Source: CAVZLD01 sp964522605
GTDB taxonomy: Bacteria > Planctomycetota > Planctomycetia > Pirellulales > Pirellulaceae
Assembly (NCBI GenBank): GCA_964522605.1
Contig: CAZFWV010000003.1
Location: 4,547-68,546 of the forward strand
Length of the DNA: 64,000 nt
Direction of reading: 5' to 3'
The position numbers and the translations under genes were made by a program. Positions 9,616 to 19,120 of the stretch are shown piece by piece. Each line of letters opens with the position of its first letter. The first letter of the stretch is position 1. The notes beneath the pieces are model-generated. The model was not told where the DNA came from. It made no database searches and was given only the letters and a program-made list of their open reading frames with translations.

Positions 9616-12527
9616 GGTGCGTCCTTCGTTTGCAGAACGATCGGGCCCAACAGTCCGGATGATTCCAATTTCCAGTCGTTGGTGACGCGGATGTTGGTGC
9701 GCAAACGCCGTTGGTCTTCCGCCAATTGCCGATCGCCGATCAGACGATTGCGCCATGAACTGACAACCGTGACTTCCAAGTCGTTTTCGCCAGACCTGAC
9801 GGCTTGGGTAACATCCACTCGGAAGGGAGGCCGCCAGACTACTCCCAGGTCCTTGCCGTTGAGTTTTATCCGGGCAATGCCGATGTCCTTGACCTGTCCA
9901 AGTGCGATGGCGAGTGCTTTGTCCGCTGGATCGCGGTCGAACTCAAAGGTCGTCCGGTAGACGGCCTTGCCCGAATAGTACTTGATCCCGGGATCGCTGT
10001 GCTCACTCCAGCTTGTCAGGGAATCGAAGCGGAGCGGCTGCTCGGGACCACCCCACCTTGCATCGAAGGTGACGTTCCACGGCCTGTCAATCGTTTGTGT
10101 CTGTTGCCAAGTCGGAAAGTTCGGGCCATCGATCCGGTCACTCGAAGACGCCTTTCGGAACACGACGAAGATGCTGTCATAAGGATCGAACTTCAACGGC
10201 ACCTGGGTGCATCCGTCGACAAATCGGAAGGTCGCGGCCTCTCGAATTGACCCATCCACCGCGTCCCAGAACTCCGGTATGCGACCATGGCAACGGAATA
10301 TCGCGTCCGCGCTCAGGGCCTTGCCATTCGGCTCGGACAGAAAATACACGTCCGCTTCGTCAATCCGGTAATGGATCCAATTGACGGCCGAAGCAACTTG
10401 TACATCCTGAAAAGTCACGTCAGAAGCGATGCCATCGGCCAACAGCAGATCGCGGGCCGGCATTCCCCAGGCCACGCGGCCGTTACCGATCTTGCGCGTT
10501 CCTTTCGCATCCTCGGCCGGTACCTCCGCCCCCCAAAGGCCGTCAGCCAACTCCTGGAACACCGCCTTGCCTTCCGAGCCTCCTTCGAGACTGACGGCTC
10601 GCATTGGTTTGGGCCCGAGGACGGTAGCGCCCGCGCGAACCAATTCGTCCAGCTTCTTCAGTACAGCCAGCGACAGCACACGATGGTCCGGCAGGACCAA
10701 GACGCGATATCTCATCCCCGATGGCAGCGCGAGTTGGCCGTTCTCAACTTTCAAGCTCGCAAGCAGAAGTTCCTCGCTGAGCACATCGTAATCATAGCCG
10801 GGTAATGCGCCTGCAGGATCCGATTCCTTGAGGGCGGCAATGTTCGGTACGTGATCACCGTAGTAGTAAACCACGTCGGCCACGAAATTGCCCTGTTGGG
10901 CGAGATACTGGCAGCGTTTGAAATAGTCGATTAGCGCTGGAGCTTCGTCCCACCAAGTGACTTGGGGATTGAAATGGGTACCGGCGAAGTACTCCTGGCC
11001 GGGGATCCCCATCTCGTTCGGCGAGCAGGTGAAGGTGTGATGGAACAGCAGATTCAACCCGGCACAAAACTCGTGGTCGAAACTTGGTTTCATTGCCGAC
11101 CAGGGTACGTCGTTCCAGTGCGGTCCGATGGTGGTGAAACCTTCTGCACCCACCAACCGTTTGCCATAGGTGTGGGCGGCGGAGGAGGCTTGCTTGACGA
11201 AGAACCGACTCGGCGGCGTCGGACGATGCGGTGACGGTGACCAGAATTCACTCATCATCAACTCGCTGCGGCCATAGTTCTTCATTCCATCCAGCGGCCC
11301 CGCGTGCGGGCCGGAGCACTCGGGGTGCGTTGCCATGCCGTGGCGGTGTGCCAACTCGGCCAGGTGCCCGTAATGGCTGGCTACCCGGTCGCCGATCGTC
11401 TTGCGGAAGTCGGCAAGAAAAGCGTTCGAATCTTCACGGCTATCAACCACATACCCCGTGAGGACCGCCAGCCACGGTAGCGGATCGTAGCCGCGGTTCT
11501 CGTAAAATGTCTGAGCAAATCCTGGTGTCCAGTTCATGCCGCCGCCTTCCCAACTGTCGGTATGGATGTACCGCAAAGTTGTTCCGGCCAACGGCCCGAT
11601 GGACGTGAGCAGAGGTTCGATGTTTCGATTCCAATAGGCGTCGAGCGAATTCGGATTCATGTAGTCGAGGACGCGACCTCCCCAGCCGACGCTTTGCGTG
11701 GAAACATGCGCGCCCGTGGTCGTGTGACCAATCCTCAGAATCACCCAATCGCCCTCGGGGACGTCCCAGCGGAGTCTCCCGTCGTCGTTCATCATCGCGG
11801 AAATAGTGAGAATATCACTACTTTTCACGGTGAGTTCTCCCGGCATCGCAGGCGCTGTGTTCAGCAGGAACCGGCAATCCGGTGCCGAGCCACCCAATTC
11901 GCGCGTAGCGTTCTTGAGGTCCAAGTCCTTGATCGGGCGGACGGACATCACGGCTGGTATTCCGGGAATGGGAACCGCGATCACGGCAACGTCTCGGTAG
12001 AAATCCCTGGCCTGTGGCAAGGGCAAGACCTGCTCGAAAGTTCGAGGCCCCGTGACTTCAGTCTTCGACCAGACGAGCGTTTGTGTCGCTTCTTCCGCGG
12101 TGACCTTCGGCCCGCCCAGGTTCCAGCCGCTTTGAATATTCAGGCTCAACTCAAGCTCAAGACGCTTGGCCTCCTGACACGCATGGACAAACAGTTGTGT
12201 CCACTCCGGGGAACCAAACACGGGCCCCGCGGGAACTGGCCGATTTCCGCGTTGACTGCTGCCGTCCGCGTCAAAGATCAGAGCTCCGCTGAAGCCCTTA
12301 GCCTTCATCTCTTCCAAGTCGCGGCTGATGGCGTCTTGGGTAACATTACTGTTGAGCCACCACCAGAAGGCACGGATTCCGGCCGTGTGGGGAGGATTCC
12401 GAAAGCCTGTCTCCAGCTCGTCGGAACAGACAGGCGTAGTGACCGAGTTCAACAAGAACACGATGAGCCCGAACAGCAGGCTCCCGCGTCGAACGCTTCC
12501 GACTGCACATTCCTGTTGCCTCAGCAC
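9612..12527 (-). CDS. GH106-like alpha-L-rhamnosidase, secreted
   Basis: A 971-residue secreted enzyme resembling GH106 (alpha-L-rhamnosidase). After a signal peptide ending near PVCSDE, the family opening is seen: IRAFWWWLNSNVTQDAISRD, then LEEMKAKGFSGALIFDADG and LELSLNIQSGWNLGG. The catalytic barrel contains IHTDSWEGGGMNWTPGF and GMATHPECSGPH. The C-terminus is a beta-sandwich (LNGKDLGVVWRPPFRVDVT) that is typical of sugar-binding domains in GH2/GH106 proteins. The start is a GTG at 12527 with GGAG about 9 bases ahead. It is the first gene of a three-gene operon and overlaps GH117 by 4 bases. It diverges from the esterase at 12772. Role inferred: trimming rhamnose from an algal or plant glycan. 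Confidence 0.88.
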   Translation of the reverse strand: MLRQQECAVGSVRRGSLLFGLIVFLLNSVTTPVCSDELETGFRNPPHTAGIRAFWWWLNSNVTQDAISRDLEEMKAKGFSGALIFDADGSSQRGNRPVPAGPVFGSPEWTQLFVHACQEAKRLELELSLNIQSGWNLGGPKVTAEEATQTLVWSKTEVTGPRTFEQVLPLPQARDFYRDVAVIAVPIPGIPAVMSVRPIKDLDLKNATRELGGSAPDCRFLLNTAPAMPGELTVKSSDILTISAMMNDDGRLRWDVPEGDWVILRIGHTTTGAHVSTQSVGWGGRVLDYMNPNSLDAYWNRNIEPLLTSIGPLAGTTLRYIHTDSWEGGGMNWTPGFAQTFYENRGYDPLPWLAVLTGYVVDSREDSNAFLADFRKTIGDRVASHYGHLAELAHRHGMATHPECSGPHAGPLDGMKNYGRSELMMSEFWSPSPHRPTPPSRFFVKQASSAAHTYGKRLVGAEGFTTIGPHWNDVPWSAMKPSFDHEFCAGLNLLFHHTFTCSPNEMGIPGQEYFAGTHFNPQVTWWDEAPALIDYFKRCQYLAQQGNFVADVVYYYGDHVPNIAALKESDPAGALPGYDYDVLSEELLLASLKVENGQLALPSGMRYRVLVLPDHRVLSLAVLKKLDELVRAGATVLGPKPMRAVSLEGGSEGKAVFQELADGLWGAEVPAEDAKGTRKIGNGRVAWGMPARDLLLADGIASDVTFQDVQVASAVNWIHYRIDEADVYFLSEPNGKALSADAIFRCHGRIPEFWDAVDGSIREAATFRFVDGCTQVPLKFDPYDSIFVVFRKASSSDRIDGPNFPTWQQTQTIDRPWNVTFDARWGGPEQPLRFDSLTSWSEHSDPGIKYYSGKAVYRTTFEFDRDPADKALAIALGQVKDIGIARIKLNGKDLGVVWRPPFRVDVTQAVRSGENDLEVTVVSSWRNRLIGDRQLAEDQRRLRTNIRVTNDWKLESSGLLGPIVLQTKDAP

Positions 12528-12771
12528 GCTTCACACTCCTTCCGCGAATCGAACGGATCATACGGATGTCCGCGGAGATGTCCGTGGAAACAAATTAGGG
12601 GATCGACGAACCACCTCAGTGCAAACATCTTATCATTGACTCGTGCCACTGCACACGTATGCTGAACGTGGGTGGCAGGCTGCTCGCTGTATTTCGGGAG
12701 ATCCAGATGCGGTCTCTTGTCGATCGAATGACGTCCCTTTATTCCGCGTAACGCACGGGCGAGGCAACACG

Positions 12772-14019
12772 ATGGTTCACGTACGCTGTCTATGCGGTTT
12801 CGCGCCCTGGCTGATTCTCGCCGCGTTGCAGGCCGCTGAACTGGAACGCGATCTACCGACGAAGACGCAGATCAGCAACACGCAGCGAGTCCCGCCGCAC
12901 GAGTTGGCGAAGTTCTTTCAGCCGCCGGAACCGTACCGATCCGATTTCGGCACGTTTCGTTCGCCCTTATTGTTCGCCGACGGTACGCAGGCCAAAACTC
13001 CCGCCGACTGGCAGCGCCGTCGGGAAGAGATCCTGTCGACATGGCACGCGATTATGGGCTCCTGGCCACCGCTGATCGATCGGCCGCGAGTCGAGACGGT
13101 GGCGACCACGCGCCGGGAGGATCTGACGCAGCATCAACTCCGATTGGGAATTGCTGTAGGGGATGACATGGTCGATGGTTTGCTGCTGGTGCCCGATGGC
13201 GAGGGCCCGTTTCCGGCGGTGCTGGTCGTCTACTACGATGCGCAAACGGGCGTGGGGCTTGGAAACAAGATGCGCGACTTTGGGTGGCAGCTTGCCAAAC
13301 GAGGCTTCATCACCCTGTCGATCGGCAAGCCGACGTCGCGCATCGACTTCGATCATCCGGACAACGTTCGCGGCGAAACCTATTTCGGACCGGCCGGAAA
13401 GCCGGCGCTCGTGCAGCCGCTATCGCTGCTGGCTTACGTAGCAGCGAATGCCCACACGGCGCTTGCCCAGCGCAAGGATGTGTTCCCGGATCGGATCGGA
13501 ATCGTCGGGCACTCCTTCGGAGGCAAATGGGCGTTGTTCGCCTCCTGCCTCTATGACAAGTTCGCCTGCGCAGTCTGGTCGGATCCCGGCATTGTGTTCG
13601 ACGAACGAGACCGTCGCCAGCAGAACCCGAACGGCAGTGTGAACTACTGGGATGTCTGGTACCTCGGCTTCGCGTTAGGGCAGGTGCCCGATCCCGCCAA
13701 CCTGGGCGGCTTCCGCAAGCTCCCCAGTGAAGGCCAGGCACGAACCGGCGCGTACAAGCGACTGGTCGAAGGTGGGCATGATCTGGTAGAACTGCACGCT
13801 CTGATGGCCCCTCGTCCGCTCCTTGTGTCCGGTGGCACCGCCGACCGACCCGAGCGCTGGCGAGCGCTAAACCATGCGATCGTGGTGAATGAACTGCTCG
13901 GCTACAACAATCGAGTTGCCATGACGAACCGAGAGGTGCACGGTCCTACTAAAGAATCCAACGAACAAGTGTGCCGGTTCTTCCAATGGTGGCTGCGTGA
14001 TGCGCACGAGCCGAAATAG
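12772..14019 (+). CDS. Secreted alpha/beta-hydrolase (acetyl-xylan-esterase/dienelactone-hydrolase-like)
   Basis: A 415-residue alpha/beta hydrolase. The nucleophile elbow GHSFGGKW is near residue 247. The Asp and His of the triad are probably in VSGGTADRPERW and REVHGPTKESN. The core strand FPAVLVVYYDAQTGVG is typical of dienelactone-hydrolase and acetyl-ester hydrolase families. A signal-like N-terminus (MVHVRCLCGFAPWLILAALQAAE) supports the ATG at 12772, with GGCGAGG about 7 bases upstream; 129 more in-frame bases upstream look non-coding. Lying next to glycosidases, it may remove acetyl or other ester groups from the glycan. It diverges from the GH106 operon across 244 bp. Confidence 0.8.
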   Translation: MVHVRCLCGFAPWLILAALQAAELERDLPTKTQISNTQRVPPHELAKFFQPPEPYRSDFGTFRSPLLFADGTQAKTPADWQRRREEILSTWHAIMGSWPPLIDRPRVETVATTRREDLTQHQLRLGIAVGDDMVDGLLLVPDGEGPFPAVLVVYYDAQTGVGLGNKMRDFGWQLAKRGFITLSIGKPTSRIDFDHPDNVRGETYFGPAGKPALVQPLSLLAYVAANAHTALAQRKDVFPDRIGIVGHSFGGKWALFASCLYDKFACAVWSDPGIVFDERDRRQQNPNGSVNYWDVWYLGFALGQVPDPANLGGFRKLPSEGQARTGAYKRLVEGGHDLVELHALMAPRPLLVSGGTADRPERWRALNHAIVVNELLGYNNRVAMTNREVHGPTKESNEQVCRFFQWWLRDAHEPK

Positions 14020-14151
14020 GTCGCGATCGCTCCAATGTCGATCCGCGAACCCCTTTGCTCACGCTTCTTGAATTTGCACACTCCCGTGTTCCGTGTGGAC
14101 ACAGAAAACTGACGCTTCGGGTGCGGATCTGGTGTCGACGTCTGTGCCACT

Positions 14152-14541
14152 TCACTCCATCGCAGGCTCCATCTCCTCGGGCCGGATCCGATCGACCTGA
14201 CCGTAGAAGAAGATAATGTCCACATATCCGCTCTCGTCATACTCAAACACATGCCACTCGAGCTCCGGGAAGTGCAACGTCATTCCCGGTTCAAGTCGCA
14301 TGCGCGCGCCCAATTGGTCCTTGGCCGGTCCGCAACGCACCCAGCCGTCTACTACGTCCAGAATATAGACGGTCTCCTCGGCGTGATGGTGCGGTTCCAT
14401 CGGTCCGCTCGCCTCCGAGTAACGTGCGAACCCCATGGTCATCTTGGAACTGGCGATGTGGGCGTCTTGGCCGACCGCCTTCTGAATGATCCGTCCGGGC
14501 AGCAGGTGTTCCTTCAATTCGTGTCTTGAGACTGTATCCAT
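14152..14541 (-). CDS. Small cupin-domain protein
   Basis: A 129-residue single-domain cupin. The metal-binding first motif is visible as EPHHHAEETVYILDVVDGWV and the second as LEPGMTLHFPELEWHVF. The start at 14541 follows GAGGAG at about 6 bases; an upstream in-frame extension is rejected. It is the last gene of the sugar-acid operon, 106 bp after the symporter. Small cupins in such loci often isomerise or sense sugar acids, or act as lyases; here no function can be assigned beyond the fold. Confidence 0.8.
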   Translation of the reverse strand: MDTVSRHELKEHLLPGRIIQKAVGQDAHIASSKMTMGFARYSEASGPMEPHHHAEETVYILDVVDGWVRCGPAKDQLGARMRLEPGMTLHFPELEWHVFEYDESGYVDIIFFYGQVDRIRPEEMEPAME

Positions 14542-14647
14542 TTCAGTTCTCCTCGCGCGGAATAGACCGGCGCAACATCGGCTGCTCCACCTGGTAAAAC
14601 GCCAGCCGACGAACGGAGGAGCACAAATACGTGGCAAGCGCACGATC

Positions 14648-16330
14648 TCACGTTGTTGCTTCTTCCACCAAATCCCGTCTTGTTACCTCACGCCAATTCC
14701 AGCGACGGGCCGCGTCGGTAATCCCGGGCGACGTCAGGCTGAAAAGGAAACCGATTCCCGTTGTCGTGACCAGACCAAAAATGGAGGGCCAAATGAAGCT
14801 CAGCACGCGGCCCCCCTCTTCAACGTGCTGCACGTCCTCAGGAAACAGACTGATCAACATTCGCAGCGATTCGCTCAGCAACACCGGGGAACTCCAGAGG
14901 ATCGCGTAGAGCGACACGAGCGTACCCGCCACGCCGCCAACGAGCACCCCTCGCTGATTCGCCCGCCGCGAGAACATCCCCAGTAGGAAGATGCCGAGGA
15001 TTGGACCGGTAAAGCCGTTGACGAGTTTGTTTCCGATCTCCAGCAACGTCCCAAGCTTCGCCACGTTGCACGCCAGACAGACTCCGGCAATGCCAACGAA
15101 AACTGTGACGACGCGTGAGATGCGCAGTTGTTGGCGTTGGTCTTCCGGATTCATTTCGGCTGTTTCGCGCGAGTCCGCTCGACGGCCTCGGACAAGCCTT
15201 CCGTAGAAATCAACCGACACCACAGTCGACATCGAATTGATGGCCGAGTCGATACTGGATAGCGAGGCGGCTAGGATCGCCGCGATAACCAACCCTGTCA
15301 GCCCAGCGGGAAATACCTTTCCCAAGAAGTAGGGGAACAGTTGATCCGGATTGGCCCGCACGACTTCGGGGGGCTGCCCCGCGGTTTCGAAGTACGTGTA
15401 GAGGGCCACTCCAACAAAGCACAAAGCCAACAGCCAGATCGCGTCGCCCAACGCCGTGATGATGAACCCTTGACGAGCGTCTCGTATCGATCGCGACGTC
15501 TGAAACCGCTGGACCATCACCTGATCACTGGTGTAGGTTGCCAAACGGCTGACCAACGTGGCCAGCAGGTAACCGATCACCGGAAGGGGAATGAAAAAGT
15601 ATTCGACGAAACGTGCTGCCAGTCCGGCATCTTGCATCCCATCGGGTGTGACATATCGATCCGTGCCAACCTCAAGCACATTCCCAAGGATCGCACTCAG
15701 GCCGCCATCGACCTTCAGCAGGATGACAACCAACGTGGCGGCCAGTCCGCCGAACATGATGCAGAATTGCGTGACGTCGGTCCAAATCACCGCTCGAATG
15801 CCGCCCAACATAGTGTAGAACGTAACGATCGCACCGAGGACGATGATGATCCAGTTAAGATACTCCTGAAATCCAGAGGCGACCGCGATCGCCAGGCACG
15901 GCGTATAGAGTGCTGCTGCCATCCAGCCTAGACGCCACATCAGGAAGACGGCAGCAGTGAGAACGCGGACGGAGACTCCGAACCGATTCTCGAGGTACTC
16001 ATAGGCCGAATAGCCACCCAATCGGCGGTAGAGCGGCAGCGTGATGAAGAAGACGTACGGATAGAGCAACAGCCACGACAACGTGGTCACGACGCAAACA
16101 ACTCCGAACTTGATCATGCCCGCCGGCTGCATGATGTAATCCATGCCGCTGTTCAATGCCGCCATCAGCGAGATGCCGATGGGAAACCAACGCATCGATT
16201 GACCGGCAAGAAAATACTCCTCCAAATCCTTCGGCCGACGGGAATGATAGAGCCCGATCGCGGTCAATAGTCCGAGATAGCCAATCAGGACCGCAATGTC
16301 GGCAGTGTGTAAACGAAGAGTTTCTTCCAC
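14648..16330 (-). CDS. Sodium:solute symporter (SSS family)
   Basis: A 560-residue integral membrane transporter of the SSS family (LeuT fold, about 13 helices), which drives uptake of sugars or organic acids with sodium. Typical blocks are GLYHSRRPKDLEEYFLAGQSM near the N-terminus, RRLGGYSAYEYLENRFG, TLVSRLATYTSDQVMVQRF and AILAASLSSIDSAINSMSTV. The start is GTG at 16330. It follows the beta-propeller gene by 20 bp in the same operon and is most likely the importer for the compound processed by the enolase-superfamily enzyme and dehydrogenase upstream. The substrate is inferred from context only. Confidence 0.9.
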   Translation of the reverse strand: MEETLRLHTADIAVLIGYLGLLTAIGLYHSRRPKDLEEYFLAGQSMRWFPIGISLMAALNSGMDYIMQPAGMIKFGVVCVVTTLSWLLLYPYVFFITLPLYRRLGGYSAYEYLENRFGVSVRVLTAAVFLMWRLGWMAAALYTPCLAIAVASGFQEYLNWIIIVLGAIVTFYTMLGGIRAVIWTDVTQFCIMFGGLAATLVVILLKVDGGLSAILGNVLEVGTDRYVTPDGMQDAGLAARFVEYFFIPLPVIGYLLATLVSRLATYTSDQVMVQRFQTSRSIRDARQGFIITALGDAIWLLALCFVGVALYTYFETAGQPPEVVRANPDQLFPYFLGKVFPAGLTGLVIAAILAASLSSIDSAINSMSTVVSVDFYGRLVRGRRADSRETAEMNPEDQRQQLRISRVVTVFVGIAGVCLACNVAKLGTLLEIGNKLVNGFTGPILGIFLLGMFSRRANQRGVLVGGVAGTLVSLYAILWSSPVLLSESLRMLISLFPEDVQHVEEGGRVLSFIWPSIFGLVTTTGIGFLFSLTSPGITDAARRWNWREVTRRDLVEEATT

Positions 16331-16350
16331 CGGAGCGGAACCTCAAACGA

Positions 16351-17916
16351 TCAGTCCTCGTTGCCACGATCGTTGACATCTTGGGTCACGTACACGGCGT
16401 AGACTCGCGCATCCTCCAGACGCACGCCTCGGTAATTGACTCGAACTCGGATTGGGCCGTCGAATGGGCCAATGCTTGTCTTGTCCCCCCAACGAATGGC
16501 ATAGCGCAGACTCGAATCGGTCATGGGGCGGCATTCCGCTTCGGTTAACCCGGCAATCGCCTCGAAACGTTCGTCGAGCACCTCGACCGTAATCTGACTG
16601 GTCTCGCCGAGGTGGGACGCATTCACGTACACGCGCCCGGAGGAATTGCCTAAGTCGATCGGCGTCGAAATGAAGTGGGGTAGCACTTCCGGCACCCACG
16701 TCTGCCCTTCGATGGGCTCGCGAGTGGGAGAGAAGTAGCCTAATCGGTCGCGAGTCCAATGCGCGGCGCGGATCGACTCATTACCCTCCGGCCCCCAGAT
16801 CGCATACCAGACCAGCGTCTTGTCGCCGATGTTTGCCATTCCCTGCCCCTGAGCCAACCGGGGCGCATCGCCGTGCGGATTGTCCGCCGACCAGCCTTCC
16901 TCGAACGCATCGATCATCTTGAAATCCGGAATCGGCTCGCGGTAGTGCATCCCGTCTTGAGACAGCAACAAACCAAGGTCCATGCGCAATTCGCGGCGGT
17001 CCCCCGTGTGGGTCGCACCGTCCCATTGGCCGTAGAGACCGAGCAGTACGTTGCCACGGTCCCATATACCGGCCCCCAAGTGAACCTGCGGACCCATGTT
17101 ATAGTGGTGCAAAACGGTTCGCGGCGGCACGGCATCGCGGCGGAATCCCAGCACCGCGGCATCCGTCCAGCGCTCGAAATCGTATGAGGCGAGCACGATG
17201 AGGACGCGCTTTTGGAAAGCCTGGTCCATGCCCGCATTCTGCCCAAGAACGTAGTAGCAGCCGTGGCGACGGACCAGCCCCGTCGGTTCGATGCGTGCGT
17301 GCGTGACAGGATTCAGCGGCGACTTCTTCCAGCGAAGCCCGTCTGCGCTGAAGGCCACCACGCCACGGTGCCGTACTGATGCCACCTCGCAAAACATCTT
17401 GAATCGCCGCTCGGCATCCTTTTCCTGTGGCTCGTAAAGGACGCAGCACGCCATCGCCTTGCCGCCCAGATCGAGATCCACCAAGTTGTTGTCGCGATTG
17501 CCTCCGTACTCGACCAATCCCAAGGAGGGACGTGTCCAATGTAAACCGTCCTTGCTCACCGCGTAGCAAATGCGATATGGAGTTGGCTCGGCATCGCCAC
17601 GCCCCAAGTACCACATGCGAAGCTCGTCACCCACACGCACCACCGTGCCGTAGTAGGTCAACTCGGCGCTGTCGGCCGACCCGGGATCGCCGGTCGTGAT
17701 GACAGGGTTCCCGGAATACTTCTCCGCCTGCACGAGTTGGAGCTGAACTCCATGGCGAAACGGTACGCTGTAGTTGTCGAACGGAAAGAGCACGGCTTCG
17801 CCGGCGCTTTCCATCTGTGGATCGTCCAGTCGGATGACATTCTGACCGTGGGCGATATTGCCAAGCCACAGACCGACGACAGCCGTCAGCTGCAGCAAGA
17901 TTCTCTTGTGCAACAT
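16351..17916 (-). CDS. Secreted beta-propeller glycosidase-like protein (GH43/GH32-like)
   Basis: A 521-residue secreted protein with a five-bladed beta-propeller of the GH32/43/130-like superfamily. A signal peptide (MLHKRILLQLTAVVGLWLGNIAHG) supports the ATG at 17916, with GAGGA about 10 bases upstream and a 13-bp gap from the preceding gene. Propeller blades are seen as repeated WYLGRG...YAVSKDGLHWTRP, MFCEVAS...AFSADGLRWKKS and LASYDFERWTD. The C-terminal 100 residues form a beta-sandwich. Family-level assignment is not certain; many planctomycete proteins of this type are annotated only as glycosyl hydrolase-like. Its place between a dehydratase and a symporter suggests it releases the sugar that the operon consumes. 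Confidence 0.75.
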   Translation of the reverse strand: MLHKRILLQLTAVVGLWLGNIAHGQNVIRLDDPQMESAGEAVLFPFDNYSVPFRHGVQLQLVQAEKYSGNPVITTGDPGSADSAELTYYGTVVRVGDELRMWYLGRGDAEPTPYRICYAVSKDGLHWTRPSLGLVEYGGNRDNNLVDLDLGGKAMACCVLYEPQEKDAERRFKMFCEVASVRHRGVVAFSADGLRWKKSPLNPVTHARIEPTGLVRRHGCYYVLGQNAGMDQAFQKRVLIVLASYDFERWTDAAVLGFRRDAVPPRTVLHHYNMGPQVHLGAGIWDRGNVLLGLYGQWDGATHTGDRRELRMDLGLLLSQDGMHYREPIPDFKMIDAFEEGWSADNPHGDAPRLAQGQGMANIGDKTLVWYAIWGPEGNESIRAAHWTRDRLGYFSPTREPIEGQTWVPEVLPHFISTPIDLGNSSGRVYVNASHLGETSQITVEVLDERFEAIAGLTEAECRPMTDSSLRYAIRWGDKTSIGPFDGPIRVRVNYRGVRLEDARVYAVYVTQDVNDRGNED

Positions 17917-17929
17917 GCGTAATCGTTCC

Positions 17930-19120
17930 TCAGTAGTTCGTGAATGAGCCATCTTCGCGTGTCCAGCGTGGTGGTTCGGTCATCTCCGGGGGATAGCTGC
18001 GCGCAGCTTCCTCGTTAAAACGAACTCCCAGACCAGGTGTTGGAGGACAAGTGAGGACGCCATTCTCGAGGCGAAAATCTGTATCGAAGATATCCGGTAA
18101 GAAGCTCTGCGGTGGCCAGAGCACCTCCTGCGGTCCCGCATTGTCACAGGCGAGGTCAAGATGCAGCGAGGCCGCCGTGCAAATCGGTCCCAGCGGATTG
18201 TGCAACAACAGCTTCACAAAATGCGTTTCGGCCAGGGCCGCGATCTTCTTGCCCTCCGTAAGTCCACCGGCAATGCACAAATCGGCGCGCGCATAGTCGA
18301 TCAGTTCTTCTTCGATCGCCTGGCGGAACTCCCATTTGTTGGACCACTGTTCGCCGGCGGCCAATGGAACCCGCGTCTGCTGCCGAATGCGGCGGTAGCC
18401 CGCTGCATGCTCCGACCGAATTGGATCCTCGACAACGAAAACGCCCAGTGGCTCGCATAACGAACAGAACCAAATTGCCTGTTCGGGATCCAGCCGCGTG
18501 TGCAGGTCGACCATCAACTCAAGCCGATCCCCAACGGCGTCTCGAACAGCCACCAACTGTTCGGCGAGCAGACGCACGGCCTTGCGCGCGAAAAACCGAC
18601 TGCCATCGGCCGGCGGCGAGAATCGGATGTAGCGCAAACCCCGTTCCACGTATCGACGAGCCAAATCGGCGGCATCAGCGGGCGTGCATGGACCACCGCC
18701 TTCACGCACCCGCAACAGGCCGGGCTCCTGGGGACTTGGCAGATCATAGCCCGGATGGAAGAAGCACTCGACATGTTCGCGACACAAGCCGCCAAGCAAC
18801 TCGTAGACCGGTACGCCCAACGATTTGGCCTTGATATCCCACAAGGCAATATCGATCGCCGACAGCAGGGAGCCGATCACACGATCCGCCGGGTAGAAGC
18901 CGCCGCGGAACATCTCTTGCCAAAGCCGTTCAATCTGCCGTGGGTCACGACCGCGGAGGAAGCAGTTGAAGTGCTCGAGGACACCGGCCAATGCCTTCCA
19001 ACGCCGCTGCAGCCCGGCCTCGCCCAATCCGATTAAGCCGTTGTCCGTCGTGACGACAACCACAACCAACGTACGACCCGGCGCCTGGACGGGCACGCAA
19101 CGGATCTCTTGAATCTTCAC
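17930..19120 (-). CDS. Mandelate racemase / muconate-lactonizing (enolase superfamily) enzyme
   Basis: A 396-residue member of the enolase superfamily. The N-terminal capping domain (IRCVPVQAPGRTLVVVVVTTDNGLIG) is followed by a barrel with three metal ligands in LMVDLH, VVEDPI and LAAGEQ, and a catalytic-type His in LLHNPLGP. This pattern fits sugar-acid dehydratases (galactonate, galactarate, mannonate types) and also 3,6-anhydro-galactonate cycloisomerases, which belong to the same superfamily. The ATG overlaps the stop of the preceding dehydrogenase by 4 bases, so the two proteins are probably made in step. The GH117 gene nearby makes an anhydro-sugar acid substrate attractive, but that is inference. 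Confidence 0.85.
   Translation of the reverse strand: MKIQEIRCVPVQAPGRTLVVVVVTTDNGLIGLGEAGLQRRWKALAGVLEHFNCFLRGRDPRQIERLWQEMFRGGFYPADRVIGSLLSAIDIALWDIKAKSLGVPVYELLGGLCREHVECFFHPGYDLPSPQEPGLLRVREGGGPCTPADAADLARRYVERGLRYIRFSPPADGSRFFARKAVRLLAEQLVAVRDAVGDRLELMVDLHTRLDPEQAIWFCSLCEPLGVFVVEDPIRSEHAAGYRRIRQQTRVPLAAGEQWSNKWEFRQAIEEELIDYARADLCIAGGLTEGKKIAALAETHFVKLLLHNPLGPICTAASLHLDLACDNAGPQEVLWPPQSFLPDIFDTDFRLENGVLTCPPTPGLGVRFNEEAARSYPPEMTEPPRWTREDGSFTNY

Noticed and set aside
11562..12665. 367-residue plus-strand open frame
   Set aside because: Antisense to the GH106 gene, Arg/Gln/His-rich and without a recognisable fold; crosses the divergent promoter region.
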